Positions 1 to 9,705 are shown, numbered from the stretch's first letter. The stretch: 64,000 bases of DNA from Cellulomonas sp. Root485 (GCF_001426705.1 NZ_LMFC01000001.1:1393355-1457354); one strand, 5' to 3'. Numbers and translations: made by a program. The notes: generated by a model from the sequence alone, not told the origin.

Positions 1-46
1 CCCGCCCGCCGCGGGTAAGTCGTCGGTGGTGCGCCGACCCCGCCGG

Positions 47-52
47 TAGCAT
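47..52 (+). promoter_or_regulatory. Candidate -10 box of thrS
   Basis: TAGCAT fits the actinobacterial TAnnnT -10 pattern and lies about 50 nt before the thrS start. I see no convincing -35 hexamer, and the upstream context is cut off by the window edge, so this is only a candidate. Confidence 0.35.
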
Positions 53-99
53 CGAGGGGCTCGCCGCCAGGGCGAGCGGCCACGAAGGAGGCTGTACCG

Positions 100-2112
100 G
101 TGCCCGAGCTCATCACCCTCACCGTCGACGGGATCGCGACCACGGTGGAGCCGGGGACGACGGGTACCGACCTGTACTCTTCCCGGCGCGACGTGGTCGT
201 CGCCCGCGTGGACGGCGAGCTGCGTGACCTGCACCTCCCGCTGCCCGACGGCGCCGTGGTCGAGGCCGTGACCATCGACGAGCCGGACGGCCTCGCGGTG
301 CTGCGGCACTCCGCGGCGCACGTGCTGGCGCAGGCCGTCCAGGAGATCAACCCGAAGGCGCGGCTCGGCATCGGGCCGCCGATCACCGACGGGTTCTACT
401 ACGACTTCGACGTCGACACCCCGTTCACTCCCGAGGACCTCAAGGCGATCGAGAAGGTCATGGGCCGGATCGCCAAGGAGGGCCAGACCTTCCGCCGGTG
501 GGACCTCTCCGAGGACGAGGCCCGTGCCGAGCTGCGCGACGAGCCGTACAAGCTGGAGCTCATCGGCCTCAAGGGTGACCCGCAGGCCGCCGACGGCGCG
601 TCGGTCGAGGTCGGTCTCGGTGGGCTGAGCATCTACCAGAACGTGCGGGGCGCGGGTCGCGAGAGCGAGCAGGTCGTCTGGCAGGACCTCTGCCGCGGCC
701 CGCACATCCCGAGCACCCGCCTGCTGGGCAACGGCTTCCAGCTGACCCGCTCCGCGGCGGCCTACTGGCGCGGGTCCGAGAAGAACCCACAGCTGCAGCG
801 GGTCTACGGCACCGCCTGGCCGACCAAGGACGAGCTGCGCGCGTACCTCGAGCGCATCGCCGAGGCGGAGCGTCGAGACCACCGCCGGCTCGGCACCGAG
901 CTGGACCTGTTCTCCTTCCCGGACGAGATCGGCTCCGGCCTGGCCGTGTTCCACCCGAAGGGCGGCGTCGTCCGCATGGAGATGGAGCACTACAGCCGGC
1001 TGCGGCACATCCAGGGTGGGTACGACTTCGTGAACACCCCGCACATCACCAAGAGCAAGCTCTACGAGATCTCGGGACACCTCGACTGGTACGCGGAGGG
1101 CATGTACCCCCCGATGACCCTCGACGAGGAGCGCGACGCCGACGGGCACGTCCGCAAGGCGGGGCAGCAGTACTACCTCAAGCCGATGAACTGCCCGATG
1201 CACAACCTGATCTTCGCGGCGCGGGGCCGGTCCTACCGTGAGCTGCCGCTGCGGCTGTTCGAGTTCGGCACCGTGTACCGGTACGAGAAGTCGGGCGTCG
1301 TGCACGGCATGACCCGCGCGCGCGGCTTCACCCAGGACGACGCCCACATCTACTGCACCCGCGAGCAGATGGCGGACGAGCTCACCACGACGCTGAAGTT
1401 CGTCCTGGACCTGCTCAAGGACTACGGGCTCGACGACTACTACCTGGAGCTCTCGACCAAGAACCCGGACAAGTTCGTGGGTTCCGACGAGGTCTGGGAC
1501 GAGGCCACGGAGACCCTGCGCGCGGTCGCGGAGGCGTCCGGGCTGGACCTGGTGCCGGACCCGGGCGGTGCGGCGTTCTACGGGCCGAAGATCTCCGTGC
1601 AGGTCAAGGACGCGCTCGGGCGCACCTGGCAGATGTCGACCATCCAGCTCGACTTCAACCTGCCGGAGCGGTTCGAGCTCGAGTACACCGCGTCCGACGG
1701 CAGCCGCCAGCGGCCCGTGATGATCCACCGTGCGCTCTTCGGTTCTGTCGAGCGGTTCTTCGCGGTGCTGACCGAGCACTACGGCGGCGCGTTCCCGGCC
1801 TGGCTCGCGCCGGTCCAGGTGCTGGCCGTGCCCGTTGCCGAGCCGTTCGAGGGCCACCTCGACGACGTCGTGAGCCAGCTGCGGGCGCAGGGGATCCGGG
1901 CCGAGGTGGACCGTACCGACGACCGGTTCGGCAAGAAGATCCGCAACGCCAGCACGCAGAAGATCCCGTTCGTGCTCATCGCCGGCGGCGAGGACGCCGA
2001 CGCCGGGGCAGTCTCGTTCCGGTACCGCGACGGACGCCAGGACAACGGCGTCCCCGTGGCGGAGGCGATCGAGCGGATCGTCTCGGCGGTGCGCGACCGC
2101 GTGCAGGTCTGA
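100..2112 (+). CDS. thrS: Threonine--tRNA ligase
   Basis: Cytoplasmic class II aminoacyl-tRNA synthetase that charges tRNA-Thr. The 670-aa product has the full bacterial architecture: an N-terminal TGS domain (about 1-62), the second additional (editing) domain with H70-x3-H74, a class II catalytic core with a zinc-ligand segment MNCPMHN (about 362-368) and motif 2 around [12 protein letters not shown], and a C-terminal anticodon-binding domain from about residue 565. Start is GTG at 100, eight bases after AAGGAGG at 85-91. Its TGA overlaps the ATG of the HIT gene by one base, so it probably heads the phosphatidylinositol operon. Order thrS-HIT-pgsA matches mycobacteria. Confidence 0.97.
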   Translation: MPELITLTVDGIATTVEPGTTGTDLYSSRRDVVVARVDGELRDLHLPLPDGAVVEAVTIDEPDGLAVLRHSAAHVLAQAVQEINPKARLGIGPPITDGFYYDFDVDTPFTPEDLKAIEKVMGRIAKEGQTFRRWDLSEDEARAELRDEPYKLELIGLKGDPQAADGASVEVGLGGLSIYQNVRGAGRESEQVVWQDLCRGPHIPSTRLLGNGFQLTRSAAAYWRGSEKNPQLQRVYGTAWPTKDELRAYLERIAEAERRDHRRLGTELDLFSFPDEIGSGLAVFHPKGGVVRMEMEHYSRLRHIQGGYDFVNTPHITKSKLYEISGHLDWYAEGMYPPMTLDEERDADGHVRKAGQQYYLKPMNCPMHNLIFAARGRSYRELPLRLFEFGTVYRYEKSGVVHGMTRARGFTQDDAHIYCTREQMADELTTTLKFVLDLLKDYGLDDYYLELSTKNPDKFVGSDEVWDEATETLRAVAEASGLDLVPDPGGAAFYGPKISVQVKDALGRTWQMSTIQLDFNLPERFELEYTASDGSRQRPVMIHRALFGSVERFFAVLTEHYGGAFPAWLAPVQVLAVPVAEPFEGHLDDVVSQLRAQGIRAEVDRTDDRFGKKIRNASTQKIPFVLIAGGEDADAGAVSFRYRDGRQDNGVPVAEAIERIVSAVRDRVQV

Positions 2113-2666
2113 TGGTCACCGAGTCCGCCGACCACTTCGCAGGCGTGCCGGACGGCTTCGAGCGGCTCTGGACCCCCCACCGGATGGCGTACCTGGGTGG
2201 GCAGGACAAGCCGGTCGACGCCGCGGCCGGCGACGGCTGCCCGTTCTGCCGCATCCCGACGCTGAGCGACGAGGACGGTCTGGTCGTCGCGCGAGGCTCC
2301 GTGGCCTACGTCGTGCTGAACCTCTACCCCTACAACTCGGGGCACCTCCTGGTGTGCCCGTACCGGCACGTCGCCGACTACACGGACCTGACCGAGCCGG
2401 AGGTCGCCGAGGTGGCGTCGCTGACGCGGACAGCGATGCGGGTGGTGCGCGACGTCTCAGCGCCGCAGGGGTTCAACCTCGGCATGAACCAGGGCGAGGT
2501 CGCGGGTGCGGGCATCGCCGCGCACCTGCACCAGCACGTGGTGCCCCGGTGGGGCGGCGACTCGAACTTCCTGCCGATCGTGGCCCGTAGCCGCGCGCTG
2601 CCGGAGCTTCTCGGCGACACGCGGGCACGGCTGGCGGCCGCCTGGCCGACCGCATCGAAAGGATGA
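2112..2666 (+). CDS. HIT-family hydrolase/phosphorylase (Ap4A phosphorylase-like)
   Basis: A 184-aa histidine-triad protein that probably acts on dinucleoside polyphosphates or nucleotidyl conjugates in the cytoplasm. The triad HLHQHV places H138, H140 and H142 in the active site; a CPFC pair (C43, C46) could bind zinc. It overlaps thrS by one base and precedes pgsA by 7 bases. The M. tuberculosis protein at the same position (Rv2613c) is known as a diadenosine tetraphosphate phosphorylase; assigning that activity here is inference from synteny and the triad. Ap4A is a by-product of aminoacyl-tRNA synthetases, which makes the link to thrS sensible. Confidence 0.88.
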   Translation: MVTESADHFAGVPDGFERLWTPHRMAYLGGQDKPVDAAAGDGCPFCRIPTLSDEDGLVVARGSVAYVVLNLYPYNSGHLLVCPYRHVADYTDLTEPEVAEVASLTRTAMRVVRDVSAPQGFNLGMNQGEVAGAGIAAHLHQHVVPRWGGDSNFLPIVARSRALPELLGDTRARLAAAWPTASKG

Positions 2667-2673
2667 TCGGCAC

Positions 2674-3285
2674 GTGCTGAACGGACTGCGCGGTGCGATG
2701 ACGCGCTTCTTCACCCCCATCGCCAGGACGTTGCTGCGCCTGGGCATCTCCCCGGACGCCGTGACGATCGGCGGGACGCTGGTCGTGGTCGTCACCGCGC
2801 TCTGGGCGTTCCCCACCGGCAACCTGCTGCTCGGCACGCTGGTCATCGCCGTCTTCGTGCTCACCGACTCCCTCGACGGCGTGATGGCCCGGCAGGCCGG
2901 GCGCTCCGGGCCGTGGGGTGCGTTCCTCGACTCGACGCTCGACCGGTTCGGCGACGGCGCCATCTTCGCGGGGCTCGTGCTCTGGTTCACCGCGGGCGGC
3001 GACGACCGGCTCGCCGCCGTCCTCGCGCTCGCCTGCCTCGTGCTCGGCTCGATCGTGCCCTACGCACGAGCTCGCGCCGAAGGGCTGGGCATGACCGCGT
3101 CGGGAGGCATCGCCGAGCGGGCGGACCGCCTCGCGCTCGTGCTCGTGGCCACGTTCGCGGTGGGCGTCGGCGCGCCGACGCTCGTGCTCACCGTCGTGCT
3201 CGCGCTGCTCGCGCTCGCGTCGGCCGTGACGATCGTGCAGCGGATGAGCAAGGTGTACCGCCAGGCGGCGCAGGTGACGGGATGA
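2674..3285 (+). CDS. pgsA: CDP-alcohol phosphatidyltransferase, phosphatidylinositol (phosphate) synthase
   Basis: Integral membrane enzyme that transfers a phosphatidyl group from CDP-diacylglycerol to an inositol(-phosphate) acceptor, the first step towards phosphatidylinositol mannosides. The family signature D-x2-DG-x2-AR-x8-G-x3-D-x3-D is complete, starting at about residue 65 (DSLDGVMAR...). Several hydrophobic helices follow and the length, 203 aa, is normal. GTG at 2674 is chosen because AAAGGA lies at 2658-2663 and homologues start with a similar short N-terminus. The stop overlaps the next ATG (ATGA). The two genes that follow are a PIM acyltransferase and a PI mannosyltransferase, so the acceptor is most likely inositol rather than glycerol phosphate. 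Confidence 0.92.
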   Translation: MLNGLRGAMTRFFTPIARTLLRLGISPDAVTIGGTLVVVVTALWAFPTGNLLLGTLVIAVFVLTDSLDGVMARQAGRSGPWGAFLDSTLDRFGDGAIFAGLVLWFTAGGDDRLAAVLALACLVLGSIVPYARARAEGLGMTASGGIAERADRLALVLVATFAVGVGAPTLVLTVVLALLALASAVTIVQRMSKVYRQAAQVTG

Positions 3286-4244
3286 AGGTCGACGTCGCCC
3301 GCGCCTACGCGTTCGCGTGGAAGGTTGCCGGCAAGCTGCCCGGACCCGTGCTCCGGACGCTGTGCGATGCCGCGGCGGACCTCGCGTGGGCGCGTCGCAC
3401 GGGCGGGGTGCGGCAGCTCGAGAAGAACCTGTCGCGCGTCCGGCCCGAGCTCGACGCCCGCGAGCTGCGGCGGCTCGGTCGCCTGGGCATGCGCTCGTAC
3501 ATGCGGTACTTCGGCGAGGCGTTCGCCCTGGCGACCATGACCCAGGAGCGCGTCGACGCGCGGGTCCGCGTGGTCGGTATCGAGAACGTGCGGGAGCACA
3601 CGGACAACGACCGGGCCATCGTCCTCGCGGTCGGGCACACGGGGAACTGGGACCTCGCGGGTGCGTGGTGCTCGCGGGAGATCGCCCCCGTCACGACGGT
3701 CGCGGAGCGACTCAAGCCGGAGGAGCTGTTCCAGGAGTTCGTCACGTTCCGGGCGAGCATCGGCATCACGATCCTGGCGCTGACCGGTGGTGGTGACGTC
3801 TTCCGCGGGCTCGTGCGGGCCGCCCGCGACGGCGCGAGGATCCTGCCGCTGCTCGCCGACCGCGACCTCACGTCCAAGGGGCTCGAGGTCGACCTGTTCG
3901 GGCACCGGGCACGGGTGGCGGCCGGGCCGGCGGCGCTGGCGATCACGACGGGCGCCCCGCTGGTGACCACCGTCATCTACTACGAGCGGCTCCGGGGCGC
4001 CCAGCGCCGGGCGGCGGGCTCGCCGTGGGGCATCGTCATCCAGTTCAACAAGGCCATCGAGATGCCGGTCGACGTGCCGCGTGCCGACCGGGTGCGCGCG
4101 ATGACCCAGGCGTGGGTCGACGAGTTCGCGGCCGGGGTCCGGCAGCGGCCGCAGGACTGGCACATGCTGCAGAAGGTCTTCGTCGAGGACCTGGACCCGG
4201 AGCGCTACGCCGCCACGCTCGCCGCCCAGGGGAGCGTCGGATGA
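3282..4244 (+). CDS. Phosphatidylinositol mannoside acyltransferase (PatA-like)
   Basis: A 320-aa LpxL/HtrB-superfamily acyltransferase predicted to acylate a mannose of phosphatidylinositol mannoside at the inner face of the membrane. The catalytic H-x4-D motif is visible as H119-TGNW-D124. The start ATG overlaps the pgsA stop, and its own stop overlaps the next ATG, so pgsA, this gene and pimA are translationally coupled. The same order occurs in M. tuberculosis (Rv2612c-Rv2611c-Rv2610c), which is the main reason for the specific name; the superfamily assignment rests on the sequence itself. Confidence 0.88.
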   Translation: MKVDVARAYAFAWKVAGKLPGPVLRTLCDAAADLAWARRTGGVRQLEKNLSRVRPELDARELRRLGRLGMRSYMRYFGEAFALATMTQERVDARVRVVGIENVREHTDNDRAIVLAVGHTGNWDLAGAWCSREIAPVTTVAERLKPEELFQEFVTFRASIGITILALTGGGDVFRGLVRAARDGARILPLLADRDLTSKGLEVDLFGHRARVAAGPAALAITTGAPLVTTVIYYERLRGAQRRAAGSPWGIVIQFNKAIEMPVDVPRADRVRAMTQAWVDEFAAGVRQRPQDWHMLQKVFVEDLDPERYAATLAAQGSVG

Positions 4245-5467
4245 GTCCGCGCCGCGCGGAGCGCACGCTCCGGGTCGGCATCGTGTGCCCCTACTCCTAC
4301 GACGTGCCCGGCGGTGTCCAGTTCCACGTGCGTGACCTGGCGGAGGCGCTGATCGCGCGCGGGCACACCGTGTCCGTCCTGGCGCCCGCCGACGACGACA
4401 CCCCGATCCCGGACTACATGACCGCGGCCGGGCGCGCGATCCCCGTGCGCTACAACGGCGCGGTGGCCCGCATGACGTTCGGACCCGTGACCGCGGCGCG
4501 CGTGCGCAAGTGGCTCGCCGCGGGGGAGTTCGACGTGCTGCACCTGCACGAGCCCGTCACCCCGAGCCTCGGCATGCTGGCGCTGTGGATCGCCGACGGC
4601 CCGATCGTGGCGACGTTCCACACGGCGCTCATCCGGTCCCGCCCCCTGCAGATGGCCTATCCGCTCGTGCGGCAGTCGCTGGAGAAGATCTCCGCGCGGA
4701 TCGCCGTCTCGGAGGACGCCCGCCGCACCCTGGTGGAGCACATGGGTGGCGACGCCGTCGTGATCCCCAACGGTGTCTACGTGGACGCGTTCACCGCGGC
4801 CACCTCCGACCCGCGCTGGACGGGGACGCCCGAGCGCCCGACCATCGCGTTCCTCGGGCGGCTCGACGAGGCGCGCAAGGGGCTGCCGGTCCTGCTCGAG
4901 GCGGTGCCGCGCGTGCTCGCCGAGATCCCCGGCGCCAGGTTCCTCGTCGCCGGACGTGGCGAGACCGGGCCGGACGAGGTCCGCGAGCTGCTCGGCGACG
5001 AGGCGGCGGACGCCGTCGAGTTCCTCGGCGGGATCTCCGACGAGGACAAGGCGAACCTGCTGGCGTCGGTCGACGTGTACTGCGGGCCGCAGACCGGCGG
5101 CGAGAGCTTCGGCATCGTGCTCGTCGAGGCGATGAGTGCCGGTGCGACGGTCGTGGCCAGCGACCTCGGCGCGTTCTCCCGCGTGCTGGACGACGGCGCC
5201 GCCGGGGTCCTGTTCCGGACCGGCGACAGCGCCGACCTGGCCTCGACGCTGGTCCGCGTCCTGCGCGACCCGGACCTGCGGGCGCGCGTCTCGGAGCACG
5301 CGCTCGAGGTCGTGCGGCAGTACGACTGGGCGACCGTGACCGACCAGGTGCTCGCCGTCTACGAGATGGTCGTCGCGGGCCGGGACACCCCGGTCGGCGA
5401 GGACCCGTCGTCGGTACGCGGAGCGCGGCTGCTCGAGCTGCGCCGGGGACGGGGTGAGTCCCGATGA
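4241..5467 (+). CDS. pimA: Phosphatidyl-myo-inositol mannosyltransferase (GT4)
   Basis: A 408-aa GT-B fold glycosyltransferase that adds the first mannose from GDP-mannose to phosphatidylinositol on the cytoplasmic membrane face. The N-terminus IVCPYSYDVPGGVQFHV is the glycine-rich acceptor loop of PimA-type enzymes. The C-terminal nucleotide-sugar site has the GT4 E-x7-E element within GGESFGIVLVEAMSAGA (about residues 286-302). ATG at 4241 overlaps the previous stop, and the stop overlaps the next ATG. Operon position between a PatA-like acyltransferase and a conserved membrane protein agrees with mycobacterial synteny. Confidence 0.92.
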   Translation: MSPRRAERTLRVGIVCPYSYDVPGGVQFHVRDLAEALIARGHTVSVLAPADDDTPIPDYMTAAGRAIPVRYNGAVARMTFGPVTAARVRKWLAAGEFDVLHLHEPVTPSLGMLALWIADGPIVATFHTALIRSRPLQMAYPLVRQSLEKISARIAVSEDARRTLVEHMGGDAVVIPNGVYVDAFTAATSDPRWTGTPERPTIAFLGRLDEARKGLPVLLEAVPRVLAEIPGARFLVAGRGETGPDEVRELLGDEAADAVEFLGGISDEDKANLLASVDVYCGPQTGGESFGIVLVEAMSAGATVVASDLGAFSRVLDDGAAGVLFRTGDSADLASTLVRVLRDPDLRARVSEHALEVVRQYDWATVTDQVLAVYEMVVAGRDTPVGEDPSSVRGARLLELRRGRGESR

Positions 5468-6120
5468 GATGGTCGGAGATCACCGTCTACGTGACGATCG
5501 TGCTGGCGCTGGCGCTCTGGTGGCTCTGGGTCGCCGCGTCGCGGCTCGACCGGTTGCACCGCAAGGTCGGCACCTCGCGCGCGGTCCTCGACGCCCAGCT
5601 CGTGCGCCGCGCCACCGTGGCCGCCGAGCTGGCGACCTCCGGCCTCCTGGACCCGGTGAGCTCGGTTCTCGTCGGCGAGGCGGCCTGGGCCGCGCTGTCG
5701 ACGGGGGCGAGCGAGCTGCCCGCCGACCTGCTCGCGCTCGTCGGCCCGGACGACCTCCCCGTCGGCGGGGCGGCCCTGCTCCAGGTCGACCGTGGGGGCA
5801 TCGAGAGCGAGCTGTCGGCGACCCTGCGCGAGGCGCTGGACGATGCCGACGAGGTCGCCGCCCTGCGCGCGGACCCGGCGGGCGACGAGCTCGTGGAGCT
5901 GCTCGCGTCGTCCTGGTACCGCGTGCAGCTGGCGCGCCGTTTCCACAACGAGGCGGTCGCCCAGACGTCACGCGCGCGACGTGGCCGGCTGGTGCGCCTG
6001 CTGCGGCTCGCCGGGCACGCCCCGGAGCCGCGCAGCCTCGAGCTGGACGACGCGTGGCCCGAGAACCTCGGGCGCCCCGGCACCCGGCGAGGCCCCGTGG
6101 AGAGCGTCCCGCCCGGCTGA
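5464..6120 (+). CDS. LemA-like single-pass membrane protein, function unknown
   Basis: A 218-aa protein with one N-terminal transmembrane helix (about residues 5-27) followed by a helical, charged cytoplasmic domain. Segments such as RLDRLHRKVGTSRAVLDAQ and WYRVQLARRFHNEAV resemble the antiparallel helices of LemA proteins, which is a weak match by eye. It ends the ATGA-coupled lipid operon. Orthologue-like proteins commonly follow pimA in actinobacteria, so a role tied to PIM or envelope synthesis is possible, but nothing in the sequence shows a catalytic site. Confidence 0.7.
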   Translation: MRWSEITVYVTIVLALALWWLWVAASRLDRLHRKVGTSRAVLDAQLVRRATVAAELATSGLLDPVSSVLVGEAAWAALSTGASELPADLLALVGPDDLPVGGAALLQVDRGGIESELSATLREALDDADEVAALRADPAGDELVELLASSWYRVQLARRFHNEAVAQTSRARRGRLVRLLRLAGHAPEPRSLELDDAWPENLGRPGTRRGPVESVPPG

Positions 6121-6150
6121 GACGGGTCCGGGACGCCGGGTGCGACGGAC

Positions 6151-6156
6151 TACGAT
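6151..6156 (+). promoter_or_regulatory. Candidate -10 box of pdxS
   Basis: TACGAT in the 96-nt gap between the lipid operon and pdxS fits the actinobacterial -10 consensus. No good -35 is visible. It would give a leader of about 55 nt. Confidence 0.35.
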
Positions 6157-6216
6157 TGACCGATCCGGCCGTCGAGGCGGCCGTCCCACACCGCACGAGG
6201 ATCTGCGAGGCTCGAC

Positions 6217-7140
6217 GTGACCAGCGAGAACAGCCAGCCCACCACCGCGACGCACGCCGGCGTCATCGGCACCGCCCGCGTGAAGCGGGGGATGGCCGAG
6301 ATGCTCAAGGGCGGCGTCATCATGGACGTCGTCAACGCCGAGCAGGCGAAGATCGCCGAGGACGCCGGAGCGGTCGCCGTGATGGCCCTCGAGCGGGTCC
6401 CCGCGGACATCCGCGCGCAGGGTGGCGTGGCGCGCATGAGCGACCCCGACCTGATCGACGGCATCATCGAGGCCGTCTCCATCCCCGTCATGGCGAAGGC
6501 CCGCATCGGCCACTTCGTCGAGGCCCAGGTGCTCCAGTCGCTCGGTGTCGACTACGTCGACGAGTCCGAGGTGCTGACGCCGGCCGACTACGCGCACCAC
6601 ATCGACAAGTGGGCCTTCACGGTCCCCTTCGTCTGCGGTGCCACCAACCTGGGCGAGGCCCTGCGCCGCATCACCGAGGGCGCGGCAATGATCCGCTCCA
6701 AGGGCGAGGCCGGCACGGGTGACGTCTCCAACGCGACGACGCACATGCGCACCCTGCGCGACCAGATCCGCCGCCTGACGTCGCTGCCCGAGGACGAGCT
6801 GTTCGTCGCCGCCAAGGAGCTGCAGGCGCCGTACGACCTGGTCAAGGAGGTCGCGCTGGCGGGCAAGCTCCCCGTCGTCCTGTTCACCGCGGGCGGGATC
6901 GCGACCCCGTCCGACGCCGCGATGATGATGCAGCTCGGCGCCGAGGGCGTGTTCGTCGGCTCCGGCATCTTCAAGTCCGGCAACCCGGCCGAGCGTGCCG
7001 CCGCGATCGTCAAGGCGACCACGTTCTACGACGACCCGGACGTCATCGCCAAGGTCTCCCGCGGTCTGGGCGAGGCGATGGTCGGCATCAACGTCGAGGA
7101 CGTCCCGGAGCCCCACCGTCTCGCTGAGCGCGGCTGGTGA
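6217..7140 (+). CDS. pdxS: Pyridoxal 5'-phosphate synthase, lyase subunit PdxS
   Basis: Synthase subunit of the DXP-independent PLP pathway. It condenses ribose 5-phosphate, glyceraldehyde 3-phosphate and ammonia supplied by PdxT. The 307-aa beta/alpha barrel is highly conserved. Visible elements are the N-terminal [13 protein letters not shown], the Schiff-base lysine in [10 protein letters not shown] (about residue 92), the second lysine near [16 protein letters not shown], and the phosphate-binding [12 protein letters not shown]. Start is GTG at 6217 with only a short GAGG at 6207-6210. The partner pdxT is about 1.9 kb downstream rather than adjacent, separated by a Nudix gene and kynU. 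Confidence 0.97.
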   Translation: MTSENSQPTTATHAGVIGTARVKRGMAEMLKGGVIMDVVNAEQAKIAEDAGAVAVMALERVPADIRAQGGVARMSDPDLIDGIIEAVSIPVMAKARIGHFVEAQVLQSLGVDYVDESEVLTPADYAHHIDKWAFTVPFVCGATNLGEALRRITEGAAMIRSKGEAGTGDVSNATTHMRTLRDQIRRLTSLPEDELFVAAKELQAPYDLVKEVALAGKLPVVLFTAGGIATPSDAAMMMQLGAEGVFVGSGIFKSGNPAERAAAIVKATTFYDDPDVIAKVSRGLGEAMVGINVEDVPEPHRLAERGW

Positions 7141-7766
7141 CGCAGCACCCCACCACGCCGGAGGCCGCGGACGAGTCGTCCGCGGCCTCTGCCGTCCCTC
7201 CACGGTCCAGCGCCCACGGCGGCGGACCGGTGCACGGTCTGGGCCCGGAGTGGAGGAGGGGAACCGACGGCCTGCTCTTCCGGGAGGCGGCGCGCGTGAT
7301 CCTGCTCGACGAGGACGACCGTGTGCTGCTCATCCGCGGGCACGACGTGGACCAGCCCGACCGCAGCTGGTGGTTCACGGTCGGCGGCGGGATCGACGAC
7401 GGCGAGGACGCGATGTCGGCGGCCGTGCGCGAGGTCCGCGAGGAGACCGGGATCGCCCTCGTCGCCGCTGACCTGGTGGGCCCGGTGTTCACGCGGTCGG
7501 CGATCTTCGACTTCTTCGCGGAGCACTGCCGGCAGGACGAGACCCTCTACCTCGCGCGGGTACCCGCAGCCTCGTTCGGCGCGCTCGACCGCGGCGGCTG
7601 GACCGAGCTCGAGCACGACGTCATCGACGAGCTGCGCTGGTGGTCGCTGGACGACCTCGACCGCGTGGACATCGAGGTGTTCCCCGACCGCCTCGTCGAC
7701 CTCGTCCGCGGCCTGCTGCCGGAGTGGGACGGCGAGACGCGGCACCTCGGCCTGGCGCGCGAGTAG
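7137..7766 (+). CDS. Nudix hydrolase
   Basis: A 209-aa protein with a canonical Nudix box G-x5-E-x7-REVREETGI at about residues 83-104, so it hydrolyses a nucleoside diphosphate linked to another moiety; the substrate cannot be told. The GTG at 7137 overlaps the pdxS stop, but the first 30 residues are low complexity and are encoded across a perfect 13-bp hairpin (7161-7189) that looks like the pdxS terminator. GTG at 7230 is therefore a credible alternative start and would give a 178-aa protein. It converges on kynU with a one-base gap. Confidence 0.88.
   Translation: MTQHPTTPEAADESSAASAVPPRSSAHGGGPVHGLGPEWRRGTDGLLFREAARVILLDEDDRVLLIRGHDVDQPDRSWWFTVGGGIDDGEDAMSAAVREVREETGIALVAADLVGPVFTRSAIFDFFAEHCRQDETLYLARVPAASFGALDRGGWTELEHDVIDELRWWSLDDLDRVDIEVFPDRLVDLVRGLLPEWDGETRHLGLARE
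7161..7189 (+). terminator. Perfect hairpin just after pdxS
   Basis: GAGGCCGCGGACG pairs perfectly with CGTCCGCGGCCTC over 13 bp around an AGT loop, 20 nt after the pdxS stop. No T-run follows, as is common in high-GC actinobacteria. It lies inside the annotated 5' end of the Nudix gene and argues for a later Nudix start. Confidence 0.5.
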
Positions 7767-7767
7767 G

Positions 7768-9000
7768 TCAGGTGACGGCGTTCCGCCGCGCCCAGGCCGG
7801 GTCGCGGTGCTCGCCGGCGTCCAGGACGTCCCGCAGCGCCCGCACGGCCGTGACCAGGTCCGCGTGGGTCAGGTAGGGCGCGGCGACACCGAGGCGGACC
7901 ACGTCGGGCGAGCGGAAGTCCCCGACGACCCCGCGCGCGACGAGCGCCTGCACGATCCCGTAGGCGTCCGGGTGCCGTAGCGCGACCTGCGAACCGCGGA
8001 GCCTGTCGGACTCGGGTGAGGCGAACACGGCGTCGGGCAGGACGTCCGCGATCGCGTCCCGCAGGAACCGCGTCAGGCTCAGCGAGCGCGCGCGGACGTC
8101 GTGGATGTCGATCCCGTCGAACGCCTGCAGCGCCGCCTCGAGGGCGAGCAGGGACAGCATCGGGGGCGTCCCGATGCGCGCACGCGAGATGCCCGGAGCG
8201 CCGGCGTACTCGTCGGCCATCGCGAACGGCTGCGCGTGCCCGTGCCAGCCGGGCACGACGTTGACGAACGCGTCCTGGTGCCGTGCGGCGACGTACCCGT
8301 ACGCAGGCGCGCCGGGACCGCCGTTGAGGTACTTGTAGCCGCACCCGACGGCGAGGTCGACGTGGTGCTCGTCGAGCCCGACGGGCACGGCGCCCGCCGA
8401 GTGGCACAGGTCCCAGAGGACCACGGCGCCGGCGTCGTGGGCGGCCGCCGTGATGCCGGGCAGGTCGAGCAACTCGCCGGTGCGGTAGTCGACGTGGGAC
8501 AGGACGACCACCGCGACGTCGGGGCCGAGCCGGCCGACGATCTCGGCAGGACGTGTGTGCTCGACGTGCCACCCGACCTGGTCCGCGACCCCGGCGACGA
8601 CGTACCGGTCCGTGGGGAACGACCCGGGTTCGGTGAGCACCACGGACCGCCCGGGGCGCAGGGCCGCCGCGGCGTGCAGCGACTGGTGCAGACGCACGCT
8701 CGTCGAGTCGCCGACCACCACCTGACCGGGCGCCGCGCCGATCAGCCGGCCGATCGCGTCGCCCACGCGCACCGGCGCGTCCCACCACCCGTGCGTGTTC
8801 CACGACGCGATCAGGTCCCGCCCCCACTGCTGCTCGACCGCTTCCCGGACCGCTGCCGGCACGGCCCGGGGGAGCGCACCGAGGGAGTTGCCGTCGAGGT
8901 AGACGACCCCGGGCGGCAGCAGGAACCGCTCCCGCAGGTCGGTCGCGGCGTGCGCGGCGTCGAGGTCGGCCGCGCGGGCGTCGAGGTGGTCGAAGGTCAC
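7768..9000 (-). CDS. kynU: Kynureninase
   Basis: A 410-aa PLP-dependent fold-type I enzyme that cleaves kynurenine to anthranilate and alanine. The N-terminal [13 protein letters not shown] is typical of kynureninases. The PLP lysine lies in [14 protein letters not shown] (about residue 224), and the preceding [12 protein letters not shown] carries the cofactor-binding aspartate. No kynA or kynB neighbour is present, so the rest of the pathway must be elsewhere or the enzyme works alone. It is divergent from pdxT with a 48-nt gap, and its GTG start lacks a Shine-Dalgarno but sits 8 nt after a -10 box. Placement between pdxS and pdxT ties a PLP user to PLP synthesis, possibly by chance. Confidence 0.93.
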   Translation of the reverse strand: MTFDHLDARAADLDAAHAATDLRERFLLPPGVVYLDGNSLGALPRAVPAAVREAVEQQWGRDLIASWNTHGWWDAPVRVGDAIGRLIGAAPGQVVVGDSTSVRLHQSLHAAAALRPGRSVVLTEPGSFPTDRYVVAGVADQVGWHVEHTRPAEIVGRLGPDVAVVVLSHVDYRTGELLDLPGITAAAHDAGAVVLWDLCHSAGAVPVGLDEHHVDLAVGCGYKYLNGGPGAPAYGYVAARHQDAFVNVVPGWHGHAQPFAMADEYAGAPGISRARIGTPPMLSLLALEAALQAFDGIDIHDVRARSLSLTRFLRDAIADVLPDAVFASPESDRLRGSQVALRHPDAYGIVQALVARGVVGDFRSPDVVRLGVAAPYLTHADLVTAVRALRDVLDAGEHRDPAWARRNAVT

Positions 9001-9008
9001 AACGCGGG

Positions 9009-9014
9009 AGCGTA
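9009..9014 (-). promoter_or_regulatory. -10 box for leaderless kynU transcript
   Basis: On the minus strand TACGCT ends 8 nt before the kynU GTG at 9000, and no ribosome-binding site is present. This spacing is that of actinobacterial leaderless mRNAs, where transcription begins at the start codon. Confidence 0.45.
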
Positions 9015-9034
9015 CGGCGTGACCGGCGCACGCC

Positions 9035-9040
9035 TAGACT
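9035..9040 (+). promoter_or_regulatory. -10 box for leaderless pdxT transcript
   Basis: TAGACT is followed by 8 nt and then GTG at 9049, without a Shine-Dalgarno sequence. Its opposite number for kynU is at 9009-9014, so two divergent promoters share a 48-nt gap. Confidence 0.5.
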
Positions 9041-9048
9041 CGCCCGTC

Positions 9049-9648
9049 GTGACCGTGACCGTCGGAGTCCTCGCCCTGCAGGGTGACGTGCGCGAGCACG
9101 TGCACGCCCTCGAGTCCGTGGGAGCGCACGCCGTGCCGGTCCGGCGGCAGCGCGAGCTCGACGCGGTCGACGCCCTCGTGATCCCCGGCGGGGAGTCGAC
9201 GACCATCGACAAGCTGCTGCGCGCATTCGAGCTGTTCGGGCCGCTCCAGGAGCGGCTGCGCGCCGGCATGCCGGCGTACGGGTCGTGCGCGGGCATGATC
9301 CTCCTCGCCGACCGGGTGCTCGGCGGGATCGAGGGCCAGCAGACGCTGGGCGGGGTCGACGTCACGGTGCGTCGCAACGCGTTCGGACGGCAGGTCGAGT
9401 CGTTCGAGACCGACCTCGACGTCGCGGGAATCGACGGGTCTGTGCACGCGGTGTTCATCCGCGCGCCGTGGGTCGAGGAGGTCGGTCCGGCCGCGACCGT
9501 GCTGGCCCGGGTGGAGTCGGGTCCCGCCGCCGGTAGGATCGTGGCGGTGCGCCAGGGGCCGTTGCTCGTGACCTCCTTCCACCCGGAGGTCACCGGAGAC
9601 ACCCGGGTGCACCAATTGTTCGTAGAGATCGTCCGCGACACCCTGTGA
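9049..9648 (+). CDS. pdxT: Pyridoxal 5'-phosphate synthase, glutaminase subunit PdxT
   Basis: A 199-aa class I-type glutamine amidotransferase that feeds ammonia to PdxS. The N-terminal [13 protein letters not shown], the oxyanion region [11 protein letters not shown], the nucleophile C80 in YGSCAGMI, and the catalytic HPE triad near the C-terminus (SFHPEVTGD) are all intact. GTG at 9049 is preferred: a -10 box TAGACT lies 8 nt upstream and no Shine-Dalgarno is visible, so it is probably leaderless. GTG at 9055 is the only close alternative. yebC follows after 57 nt, as in mycobacteria. Confidence 0.95.
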   Translation: MTVTVGVLALQGDVREHVHALESVGAHAVPVRRQRELDAVDALVIPGGESTTIDKLLRAFELFGPLQERLRAGMPAYGSCAGMILLADRVLGGIEGQQTLGGVDVTVRRNAFGRQVESFETDLDVAGIDGSVHAVFIRAPWVEEVGPAATVLARVESGPAAGRIVAVRQGPLLVTSFHPEVTGDTRVHQLFVEIVRDTL

Positions 9649-9705
9649 GGACCGGCGTCGGAGCCGGCCGCAGGTGCGCGCGGGAGACGAAGGGGTAGCG
9701 AAGCG

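Noticed and set aside
1-99. Possible T-box or other leader upstream of thrS
   Set aside because: Only 99 nt are available, and no T-box core or specifier stem could be recognised.
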